Shown: positions 1 through 5,969 of the stretch, one piece after another
How positions within the stretch are numbered: position 1 is the stretch's first letter
Layout: each line of letters starts with the position of its first letter
Assembly (NCBI GenBank): GCA_002361955.1
Contig: DESK01000057.1
Coordinates: forward strand, 1-8,066
DNA: 8,066 bases
Origin: Lachnospiraceae bacterium UBA3316
Lineage (GTDB): Bacteria > Bacillota > Clostridia > Lachnospirales > Lachnospiraceae
Direction: 5' to 3'
Program-made: the position numbers and the translations under genes
Notes under the pieces: generated by a model
Seen by the model: the letters and a program-made list of their open reading frames with translations, nothing else
What the model was told of the DNA's origin: nothing
Databases searched by the model: none

Positions 1-28
1 CTTTTCTGATTTCAATTCTCTCTCTGTT

Positions 29-1180
29 TTATGCAGGATCCTTCCGAAAAAGCTCCATCAGCTCTCCCGCTCCCGGCGTCTCACCCAGATATCCGTACGT
101 ATTTGAAAACAAAACTGCCTCCGCCCGGAGAGCTCCGCCGCAGCGATGGGAAAGATAGTATGCCACACGGCCGCAGACAAGCTCCATCGTCTGCTCCAGC
201 AGTCCCTGGTCCTTTAAAATGGCCACTGCCTCCTCGGTAGTAACCGTCTCCAGTATCGCCCTCGCCGTCTTAAGGTCTGCCCCGGCACGGATGGCAAAGG
301 CTGCCATCAGCTCCGCACGTCCATCGGCATTGCGGGAGTGGGTGTTCATGATCCCGCCGGCCACCTTGATAAACTTACCGATATGGGCGACAAACAGAAT
401 GCCCCCGGCCCCGAGCTCCACCGCCATATCCAGAGTTTCGCCCACATAGTTGCTGCATTTCAAAGAATGCTCCACATCCAGGCAGGTATTTCCCCTCACA
501 AAATCCGCCCCATAATTTCCCGGCGTGACCAGCAGGTACCCATTGCCCTCCGCCAGACGCTGCTTCATCTCCACGCGGATACTGGCCACCAGGGCCGCCT
601 CGCTCATGGGCACCACGATACCGCTGGTACCGAGAATCGAGATGCCTCCCTGGATCCCCAGCCTGGGATTAAACGTCTTTTTCGCCGTCTCTTCTCCGCC
701 CGGGACAAAAATCTCCACCTGTAGTCCGCCTGTGTACCTTTGCTCCCGGCAGATCTCTTCCACTGCCTCCGCAATCATCTGCCGGGGCACCCTGTTGATG
801 GCTGCCGCCCCCACAGGCTGCTCCAGCCCTTTCTTCGTCACGCGCCCGACGCCTCTGCCGCCGTCAATGGTGATCCCTGCCTCTCTGCTCTTTTGCACCT
901 TTGCGTAGATCAAAAGCCCATGGGTGGCGTCGGGATCATCTCCCCCGTCTTTTCTCACGGCACAGGAAACGCTTCCCGGCTCCCTCTTCACATCCAGGAT
1001 CTCCAGATGAAGCCTGATCTGCTTTGGCGTCATCAGGTCAACCTGATCCACCTGGCAGTTCCCCAGCAGCATCCGTGCCGCAGCCTTGGCCGCAGCCGCG
1101 GCGCATGAGCCAGTCGTGTAGCCGCAGCGGAGCTTTTTATTATTTTGTATTACAAACTGATTTTCCAGACCATTTTCCAT
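29..1180 (-). CDS. cbiD: Cobalt-precorrin-5B (C1)-methyltransferase CbiD
   Basis: CbiD methylates C1 of cobalt-precorrin-5B with S-adenosylmethionine to give cobalt-precorrin-6A, a cytoplasmic step of the anaerobic (early cobalt insertion) cobalamin pathway. The 383-residue protein is full length for the family. Family signatures visible: GYTTGSC at residues 20-26, RKDGGDDPDATHG around 76-88, GGRGVGRVTKKGL at 107-119, NPRLGIQGG with ILGTSGIV at about 171-189, GNYG at 221-224, and the hallmark HIGKFIKVAGG followed by THSRNADGR at about 266-288. I chose the ATG at 1178-1180. An in-frame TTG at 1190-1192 would add four residues but falls in the U-run of a terminator hairpin, and neither start has a strong Shine-Dalgarno. 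The stop codon is 28 bases from the left edge, so further cobalamin genes may follow downstream. Function is secure; only the exact start is uncertain. Confidence 0.96.
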   Translation of the reverse strand: MENGLENQFVIQNNKKLRCGYTTGSCAAAAAKAAARMLLGNCQVDQVDLMTPKQIRLHLEILDVKREPGSVSCAVRKDGGDDPDATHGLLIYAKVQKSREAGITIDGGRGVGRVTKKGLEQPVGAAAINRVPRQMIAEAVEEICREQRYTGGLQVEIFVPGGEETAKKTFNPRLGIQGGISILGTSGIVVPMSEAALVASIRVEMKQRLAEGNGYLLVTPGNYGADFVRGNTCLDVEHSLKCSNYVGETLDMAVELGAGGILFVAHIGKFIKVAGGIMNTHSRNADGRAELMAAFAIRAGADLKTARAILETVTTEEAVAILKDQGLLEQTMELVCGRVAYYLSHRCGGALRAEAVLFSNTYGYLGETPGAGELMELFRKDPA

Positions 1181-1190
1181 AATAAAATCC

Positions 1191-1220
1191 AAAAAGCCTG
1201 CCGTCTCCCGGACAGCAGAC
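1191..1220 (-). terminator. Intrinsic terminator hairpin in the cbiD leader (candidate attenuator)
   Basis: Read on the minus strand, the arms GTCTGCTGTC (1220-1211) and GACGGCAGGC (1205-1196) form ten pairs, two of them G-U, around the five-base loop CGGGA, directly followed by five T (1195-1191). This is a textbook intrinsic terminator shape, but it sits between the cbiD promoter and the cbiD start, with only ten bases between the T-run and the ATG. It should therefore act on cbiD's own transcript. The 5' arm bases TGCTGTCC (1217-1210) can alternatively pair with GGACAGCA (1278-1271) near the start of the leader, which would abolish the terminator. Confidence 0.6.
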
Positions 1221-1288
1221 TTTTCCTTCTATACTATCATCTGTTGGGTTCCAAAATGCCTTTGCCCGATTGCTGTCCTCACCACAAG

Positions 1289-1317
1289 ATTTTACTATTC
1301 CGCGTAAATTCTGTCAA
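1289..1317 (-). promoter_or_regulatory. Sigma-A-type promoter of cbiD
   Basis: On the minus strand a perfect -35 box TTGACA (1317-1312) is followed by a 17-base spacer and TAAAAT (1294-1289), five of six consensus bases. Transcription would begin near 1282, giving a leader of about 100 nt before the cbiD ATG. The promoter lies between cbiD and the repeat element, so cbiD need not be read from the phosphoesterase gene. Confidence 0.7.
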
Positions 1318-1361
1318 CCGGAGACAGCCGACATTCCGGCCGGGAAAGCAGCATATTTATT

Positions 1362-1538
1362 ACAGTTCAGGTAGGTTTACGCATTTACTGCGCAGACCGT
1401 AAGAAAGTGATTCAAGGGTGTAAAAATCCCATTGCCGAAGGGCTCTGTGTGCCAGTGGCACACAGAGCCGACCGAAGCGGAGCGTAGACAATTTTCATGG
1501 ATTTTTACATGTAACAGTTCAGATACCTGAACTGTTAC
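1362..1538. repeat. Hairpin-rich non-coding repeat element, copy 1
   Basis: This stretch has no convincing reading frame but nested symmetry. Its ends carry a 12-bp inverted repeat, ACAGTTCAGGTA (1362-1373) and TACCTGAACTGT (1524-1535). Inside, TGTAAAAATCC (1419-1429) pairs with GGATTTTTACA (1499-1509), and within that a perfect 13-bp stem GGCTCTGTGTGCC (1441-1453) and GGCACACAGAGCC (1457-1469) has a three-base loop. The words TTCAAGGGTG (1411-1420) and CGAAGCGGAGCGTAGACAA (1473-1491) recur in inverted orientation on the far side of the phosphoesterase gene. The structure suggests a MITE-like or REP-like dispersed element; no terminal transposase signature is seen. The neighbouring stretch 1318-1361 shows nothing I can name. 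Confidence 0.6.
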
Positions 1539-1549
1539 GCTCATTTTTT
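1511..1549 (+). terminator. 12-bp hairpin followed by a T-run, at the end of the repeat element
   Basis: GTAACAGTTCAG (1511-1522) and CTGAACTGTTAC (1527-1538) form a perfect 12-bp stem with a four-base loop. On the plus strand six T follow at 1544-1549 after a five-base gap, so it resembles a terminator in that direction, although no plus-strand gene lies upstream. On the minus strand, where it follows the phosphoesterase gene, the hairpin could act as a transcript end or stabiliser but lacks an immediate U-run. It may simply be part of the repeat element. Confidence 0.35.
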
Positions 1550-1568
1550 GCGCAAAAGGCGGCTTTTC

Positions 1569-2267
1569 TTACTTTAAAATTCTTTCCGGACGAAACCGCA
1601 GATAATCCGCTGACACCAGCCGGTACTCGATTCCACAGACCTCCCCCAAAAAGCTGTCCCCAAACCTGTCCTTTCCATGGCAGTGGGCGTAAATCACCTG
1701 TTCGGCTCCGTACTCCTCTGCCATCCTCGTAAAACCACTCTCCATTTCGCCGATACTGGTGGGCGGATAGTGAAGAAACATCAGAAATTTGCTGTAGCCG
1801 TCTGCCCTGGCACTCTCAAAGGAAACACGCAGCCTGGCAAGCTCCCTGTCCACGATCTTGAAATAATGCTCCTCTGTGTCCTTCCCCTCATAGCAATAGC
1901 CCTTTGTCCCCACCAGGGCATACCCTTCATAGGGAAAATAGTTATTCTGCAAAAAGCTAAGCCTGCCTGCGTACAGCTCATTGAGCCTTCCCGTCTTCTT
2001 CGCGTCCCAGAACATATCGTGGTTTCCCCGCAGCAAAATTTTCCTGCCCCGCAGCCCGGCTATAAAGTCCAGGTCCGCCTCACATTCTTTCAGATTCCGC
2101 CCCCAGGAATGGTCTCCCACAAGTACCACAGTATCATCGACGCCGATCCGCTTATCCCAGTTTCGCTCAATCTTATGCACATGGTTTTTCCACTCACTCC
2201 CAAAAACATCCATGGGTTTATCCACGGAAAACGATAAATGCAGGTCACCAATCGCATACAAAGCCAT
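1569..2267 (-). CDS. Calcineurin-like metallophosphoesterase, 232 residues
   Basis: This is a predicted cytoplasmic phosphohydrolase of the two-metal calcineurin-like superfamily; the substrate cannot be told from sequence. The metal-binding motifs appear in the usual order: GDLH (D8, H10), GDHSWG (D52), GNHD (residues 81-84), a histidine in FLHYPP (H166), and YAHCHG (H195, H197). Length and lack of extra domains fit the small single-domain clostridial members. The second motif reads GDHSW where related proteins, from memory, often have GDISW; the metal ligand D52 is kept. The ATG is preceded by AGGAGG and AGGG within about 15 bases, a strong ribosome binding site. The gene stands alone: a repeat element lies downstream, and an inverted partial copy lies upstream. 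I see no clear promoter. Confidence 0.85.
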   Translation of the reverse strand: MALYAIGDLHLSFSVDKPMDVFGSEWKNHVHKIERNWDKRIGVDDTVVLVGDHSWGRNLKECEADLDFIAGLRGRKILLRGNHDMFWDAKKTGRLNELYAGRLSFLQNNYFPYEGYALVGTKGYCYEGKDTEEHYFKIVDRELARLRVSFESARADGYSKFLMFLHYPPTSIGEMESGFTRMAEEYGAEQVIYAHCHGKDRFGDSFLGEVCGIEYRLVSADYLRFRPERILK

Positions 2268-2340
2268 ACCTTCCCTCCTCCTAGTATCCGTTACTGTTTG
2301 TTCACTTCATTCACAGTTACATTCGCAAATCCATCTAACC

Positions 2341-2384
2341 TTGTCTACGCTCCGCTTCGCGAATGAAATTTGCTCACCCTTGAA
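2341..2384. repeat. Inverted partial copy (copy 2) of the 1411-1491 repeat core
   Basis: TTGTCTACGCTCCGCTTCG (2341-2359) is the exact reverse complement of 1473-1491, and CACCCTTGAA (2375-2384) is the exact reverse complement of 1411-1420. The two conserved words are 15 bases apart here but 52 apart in copy 1, where the long perfect hairpin occupies the difference. The surrounding sequence 2281-2440 has no open frame of interest but contains further short echoes, such as ATTCGC (2321-2326) against GCGAAT (2359-2364). Confidence 0.65.
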
Positions 2385-2457
2385 GCACTCCGCTCCCGTT
2401 TGTTTGCACTCCCAAAGGCTTCCCTTGCATCTAATGTAATATCCGTTAAAAAATCAG

Positions 2458-2486
2458 TTGACCAACTGCGTTTTTTCGCATACACT
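2458..2486 (+). promoter_or_regulatory. Sigma-A-type promoter of the exported-protein gene
   Basis: TTGACC (2458-2463), a 17-base spacer, and TACACT (2481-2486) resemble a -35/-10 pair ahead of the gene starting at 2552. The spacer holds a small palindrome, TGCG-T6-CGCA (2467-2480). An imperfect 12-base tandem repeat (CTGGAAACAAAA, then CTGGAAACAACA) at 2509-2532 fills most of the leader. Confidence 0.5.
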
Positions 2487-2551
2487 GTATATTACTTGGA
2501 AATTTTTTCTGGAAACAAAACTGGAAACAACAATTGATAAAGGAGATCACT

Positions 2552-4393
2552 ATGCTAGCGAAATGCTTCAAAAAAACTCTGCTTCCCCTGTGCCTGAGCG
2601 CAGTCTTGACCCTGGGGCTCTGTCCGAACCTTCCCGTCCGCGCAGCAGCCCCTTCCACGTACACCGGCTCCAACATCGAGGCGCAGACCTATCTCCGCTG
2701 GTCAAAGCCCGTCCAGTCCTATCTGACGGCTCTGGCAGACGGCTCTCTGATGCGCGTCCAGGCAGGCGGAACGATTCCCGGAATCCTGGTGGAATTTTAT
2801 GATTCCTCCTACCGACTCACTTCCTCAAATATCATCCCGGAAGAACTGCCTATTTTCGGAGGCTTCTATGCCGGGGAAAAGGGGTACTTTCTTGTTACCG
2901 GTCAGGAAAACAACGGAGAATCCGCCGCTGTTCCCTCCTTTCGCATCACGAAATACGACAAAAAATGGAACCGTCTGGGCTGCGCAGAGCTTAAAAACTG
3001 CAATACCACCGTTCCCTTTGATGCGGGAAGCGTCCGCATGGACGCCTGCGGAAAGTATCTTCTGATCCGCACCAGCCATGAAATGTACCGCACTTCCGAC
3101 GGCCTCAACCATCAGGCAAACCTCACGATCGAACTGGATATGGATGCCCTGAAGATTACCGACTCCTACTCCGATATCGGAACATATTTCGTGGGATATG
3201 TGAGCCACTCCTTCAATCAATTTATAAAAATAGAAAATAACAGGATCGTCTCCCTGGACCACGGGGATACCTACCCGCGCTCCCTTGTGCTGCTGAAATA
3301 TCCCACCGACGTATCTACGGGAAACTTCCGTCCCTCCTGGTTCAAATGCTGTACGGCTATTCCTATGATGGAGTTTGCTGGAGAGCCGGGACAGAACACC
3401 ACGGGAGCCGCCGTCGGCGGATTTGAGATTTCCTCTTCCTCCTACCTGGCGGCAGGCCACTCTGTGAAGCAGGACAGCCGCTTCCTGAACCGCCGCACGC
3501 GGAATGTCTTCGTAGCCGCGGCCGATAAGGCTACCTCCAGGGTCAGCGTCAACTGGCTTACTTCCTACGAGGAGGGCGACGGCACCACCTCCACCCCCCA
3601 GATGGTCCGTCTCTCAGACAAAGAGTTTGTAGTTCTCTGGTCCAGGGAGGAGCATATTTATTATACGAAAGTGAATGACAAGGGAATCCGTATTTCCGAT
3701 ATCTATACGCAAACGGGCCATCTCTCCGACTGCGCGCCGATCCTGGCCAACGGAAAAATCCTCTGGTACACCTGGGATGACAGCAAGGTGCAGTTTTTTG
3801 AGATTTCCCAGCAGGATCTGAGCCGCTGCGTGATGTACACGCCGGAAACAGGCAGCAATTCTGCCAATACTACAGATCCTTCCTCAAAGGAAACGGAAGG
3901 ATCCGATCACCGACAGGACTCCTCCCAGCAGTCTCCCACCGGTTCCAACAAGACAACGGTGGCAAAGGGCACTGCCGTCTCCACCCCCAAAGGAACCTTC
4001 AAGGTGACAAAGACGGGAGGAAACCAGAAGGCCGAAGCCGCCTTCACAGCCTTCGCACACAGCGCTAAGTCTGTTTCTATCCCCGCCACCGTCACCATCC
4101 GAGGCGTCTCCTGCAAGGTGACTTCCATCGCCCCCAAGGCCCTGCGCCACGACAAAAAGCTTACGAAGGTCACGATCGGAAAGAATGTAAAAGTAATCGG
4201 CAAGGACGCTTTTAACGGCTGCAAAAAACTGAAGACCATCCTGATCAAGTCCTCTTCTCTAAAGAAGGTAGAAAAAAACGCGATCCGCGGCATCTCCAGA
4301 AAAGCTGTTATCAGGGTTCCCAAAAAGAAACGCAAGGCCTACAAAAAGCTTTTCAAGCCAAGCACTGGACTGAAAAGAACCATGAAAATTTAG
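2552..4393 (+). CDS. Exported protein with propeller-like body and BspA-like leucine-rich C-terminus
   Basis: Role unknown; predicted to act outside the cell. The ATG at 2552 follows AAAGGAG at good spacing, giving 613 residues. Residues 1-33 look like a signal peptide: KCFKK, a hydrophobic stretch TLLPLCLSAVLTLGL, then a likely cut near VRAAA. No lipobox or sortase motif is evident. Residues about 40-428 carry repeated beta-strand-like segments of the kind ITKYDKKWNRL, TIELDMDALKI and YYTKVNDKGIRI, suggesting a beta-propeller-like fold (inference). Residues about 430-480 are a Ser/Thr/Gly/Gln-rich linker. Residues about 507-600 resemble the BspA-type LRR_5 family (KVIGKDAFNGCKKLKTI), ending in a lysine-rich stretch. 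Such C-termini are common in secreted proteins of gut Firmicutes. The architecture points to surface or matrix binding, not to a recognised enzyme. It stands alone and converges on glpK. Confidence 0.85.
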   Translation: MLAKCFKKTLLPLCLSAVLTLGLCPNLPVRAAAPSTYTGSNIEAQTYLRWSKPVQSYLTALADGSLMRVQAGGTIPGILVEFYDSSYRLTSSNIIPEELPIFGGFYAGEKGYFLVTGQENNGESAAVPSFRITKYDKKWNRLGCAELKNCNTTVPFDAGSVRMDACGKYLLIRTSHEMYRTSDGLNHQANLTIELDMDALKITDSYSDIGTYFVGYVSHSFNQFIKIENNRIVSLDHGDTYPRSLVLLKYPTDVSTGNFRPSWFKCCTAIPMMEFAGEPGQNTTGAAVGGFEISSSSYLAAGHSVKQDSRFLNRRTRNVFVAAADKATSRVSVNWLTSYEEGDGTTSTPQMVRLSDKEFVVLWSREEHIYYTKVNDKGIRISDIYTQTGHLSDCAPILANGKILWYTWDDSKVQFFEISQQDLSRCVMYTPETGSNSANTTDPSSKETEGSDHRQDSSQQSPTGSNKTTVAKGTAVSTPKGTFKVTKTGGNQKAEAAFTAFAHSAKSVSIPATVTIRGVSCKVTSIAPKALRHDKKLTKVTIGKNVKVIGKDAFNGCKKLKTILIKSSSLKKVEKNAIRGISRKAVIRVPKKKRKAYKKLFKPSTGLKRTMKI

Positions 4394-4397
4394 CAGA

Positions 4398-5903
4398 TTA
4401 TTCACTGTGGGCGTCGCCGGCCCATGCCAGGGCACACTGCACGGCCCGCTTCCAGCCTGCCAGAAGTTTTTCTCTGGCAGGCTCTTCTATTTCAGGCAAG
4501 AAAGTCCGCTCAAGAGCCCAGTTCTTTTTCACATCCTCCTGGTTGTCCCAGTAGCCCACGGCCAGCCCTGCCAGATAGGCAGCCCCCAATGCCGTAGTTT
4601 CAATACACCGGGGTCTTGCCACCCGGACTCCCAGGATATCCGCCTCAAACTGCATCAGAAAATCATTGGCGCTGGCTCCTCCGTCTACCTTTAAGGTTTT
4701 CAGCTGAATGCCTGCGTCCTTCTCCATAGCCCGGATCACGTCCGACACCTGATAGGCCAAGGACTCTACAGTGGCCCGGATCAGATGCGCCTTCCCCGTC
4801 CCCCTGGTCAGCCCCACAATCGTTCCTCTGGCATAAGAATCCCAGTAAGGCGCGCCAAGCCCCGTGAAGGCAGGTACCACATAGGTTCCATTGGTATCCT
4901 TTACCTCCCGGCAATATTTTTCTGATTCTGCCGCCGTTTGGATCAAATGCAATTCATCCCTGAGCCACTGGATCGCCGCCCCGGCCACAAACACACTGCC
5001 CTCCAGCGCATACTGAATCTTATTCCCCGTTCCGGCCGCAATGGTAGTCAGCAGTCCGCTTTCCGACTCCACTGCCTGCTCCCCCGTATTCATCAGCAGG
5101 AAACAGCCTGTGCCGTAGGTATTTTTCACTTCTCCCGCCTCAAAACAGCACTGTCCGAAAAGGGCTGCCTGCTGGTCTCCCGCCGCTCCGGCGATGGGAA
5201 TCCCCTTTCCCAGCATCCCGTCCTCCGTATACCCGTAAACCTGACTGGAAGGGCATACCCGTGGAAGCATCTCCGCCGGAATGTCAAGCTTCTCTAAAAT
5301 TTCCTTATCCCAGGCCAGCCTGTGGATGTCAAAGAGCATGGTGCGGGAAGCGTTTGTATAATCCGTCACGTGTACCTTCCCGTTTGTCAAATTCCAAATC
5401 AGCCAGGTGTCCACCGTTCCAAACAGCAGCTCTCCCCTTTTTGCCCTTTCCCTCGTTCCCTGCACATGATCCAGGATCCATTTCAGCTTCGTCCCTGAAA
5501 AATAAGCGTCTGGGATCAGCCCTGTCTTTTTGCGGATCACCTCTGCAAAGCCTTCCGCCTTCAGCTCCTCCACCATCTCAGCCGTTCTTCTGCACTGCCA
5601 GACGATCGCATTGTATATGGGCCTTCCGGTCTCCTTGTCCCACACAATCGTCGTTTCTCTCTGATTTGTAATGCCGATGGCCTTGATATCCTCCGATTTT
5701 GCGCCGATCTTGCTCATAGCCTCCGCAGCCACACTGATCTGGGAGGCCCAGATATCCATCGGGTCATGCTCCACCCAGCCCGGCCTTGGAAAAATCTGGG
5801 CAAACTCCCGCTGCGCCATGCTTACGCTCTTTCCCTCTTTATCAAACAAAATACACCTGGAACTCGTCGTTCCCTGATCCAACGCCATAATATAGCTTCC
5901 CAT
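4398..5903 (-). CDS. glpK: Glycerol kinase GlpK
   Basis: GlpK phosphorylates glycerol to sn-glycerol 3-phosphate with ATP in the cytoplasm, trapping it for glycolysis or lipid synthesis. The 501-residue protein is a full-length FGGY-family kinase. Visible signatures: phosphate-binding DQGTTSSR (9-16), GWVEHDP (42-48), GITNQRET (77-84), WQCRRT (102-107), PDAYFSGTK (131-139), GAAGDQQAALFGQ (239-251), GLGAPYWD (348-355) and VDGGASANDFLMQ (406-418). The glycerol-contact residues R82, E83, W102, Y134 and D243 are present. No histidine occurs between H194 and D243, so the HPr-phosphorylated histidine known in Enterococcus GlpK appears absent. The chosen ATG at 5903 has a GGGG ribosome site and gives the usual N-terminus; an ATG at 5930 would add nine residues and is poorly supported. 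It follows the AEC permease by 66 bases, probably in one transcript. No glpF, glpO or glpD is nearby. Confidence 0.97.
   Translation of the reverse strand: MGSYIMALDQGTTSSRCILFDKEGKSVSMAQREFAQIFPRPGWVEHDPMDIWASQISVAAEAMSKIGAKSEDIKAIGITNQRETTIVWDKETGRPIYNAIVWQCRRTAEMVEELKAEGFAEVIRKKTGLIPDAYFSGTKLKWILDHVQGTRERAKRGELLFGTVDTWLIWNLTNGKVHVTDYTNASRTMLFDIHRLAWDKEILEKLDIPAEMLPRVCPSSQVYGYTEDGMLGKGIPIAGAAGDQQAALFGQCCFEAGEVKNTYGTGCFLLMNTGEQAVESESGLLTTIAAGTGNKIQYALEGSVFVAGAAIQWLRDELHLIQTAAESEKYCREVKDTNGTYVVPAFTGLGAPYWDSYARGTIVGLTRGTGKAHLIRATVESLAYQVSDVIRAMEKDAGIQLKTLKVDGGASANDFLMQFEADILGVRVARPRCIETTALGAAYLAGLAVGYWDNQEDVKKNWALERTFLPEIEEPAREKLLAGWKRAVQCALAWAGDAHSE
4455..4482 (+). terminator. Perfect 10-bp hairpin inside the 3' end of glpK, possible terminator for the convergent gene
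   Basis: GCCTGCCAGA (4455-4464) and TCTGGCAGGC (4473-4482) form a perfect stem with an eight-base loop. It lies 62 bases past the stop of the plus-strand exported-protein gene, followed by the pyrimidine-rich TCTTCTATTTC. Only four bases separate the two convergent genes, so this is the nearest plausible terminator for the plus-strand transcript. It encodes EKLLAGW of glpK, so the symmetry may instead be coincidental. Confidence 0.35.
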
Positions 5904-5969
5904 ACTTACCCCATCCCTTCCATGTCTCATTTGTTCTCTGGCCCATAGATTGCTCCCGGCCAGGCATTT

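Noticed and set aside
1181..1300. Cobalamin riboswitch upstream of cbiD
   Set aside because: The GGGAGACGGCAGG segment faintly recalls the B12-box region, but the other conserved cobalamin riboswitch boxes are not found and the space from the promoter (about 100 nt) is too short for the full aptamer.
1453..1459. CCAGTGG motif as a B12-box fragment
   Set aside because: It is the centre of the perfect 13-bp hairpin of the repeat element, lies upstream of the cbiD promoter and has no riboswitch context.
1677..2237. Long plus-strand reading frame opposite the phosphoesterase
   Set aside because: It is antisense to a gene with a complete set of metal-binding motifs and a strong ribosome site; its protein has no recognisable family features.
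2509..2532. Imperfect 12-base tandem repeat as a regulatory repeat
   Set aside because: Only two A-rich units are present in a gene leader, which is too little to distinguish from low-complexity sequence.
2825..3460. Minus-strand reading frame of 211 codons within the exported-protein gene
   Set aside because: It is a shadow of the real frame, which has a signal peptide, domain order and ribosome site; the antisense product shows no domain.
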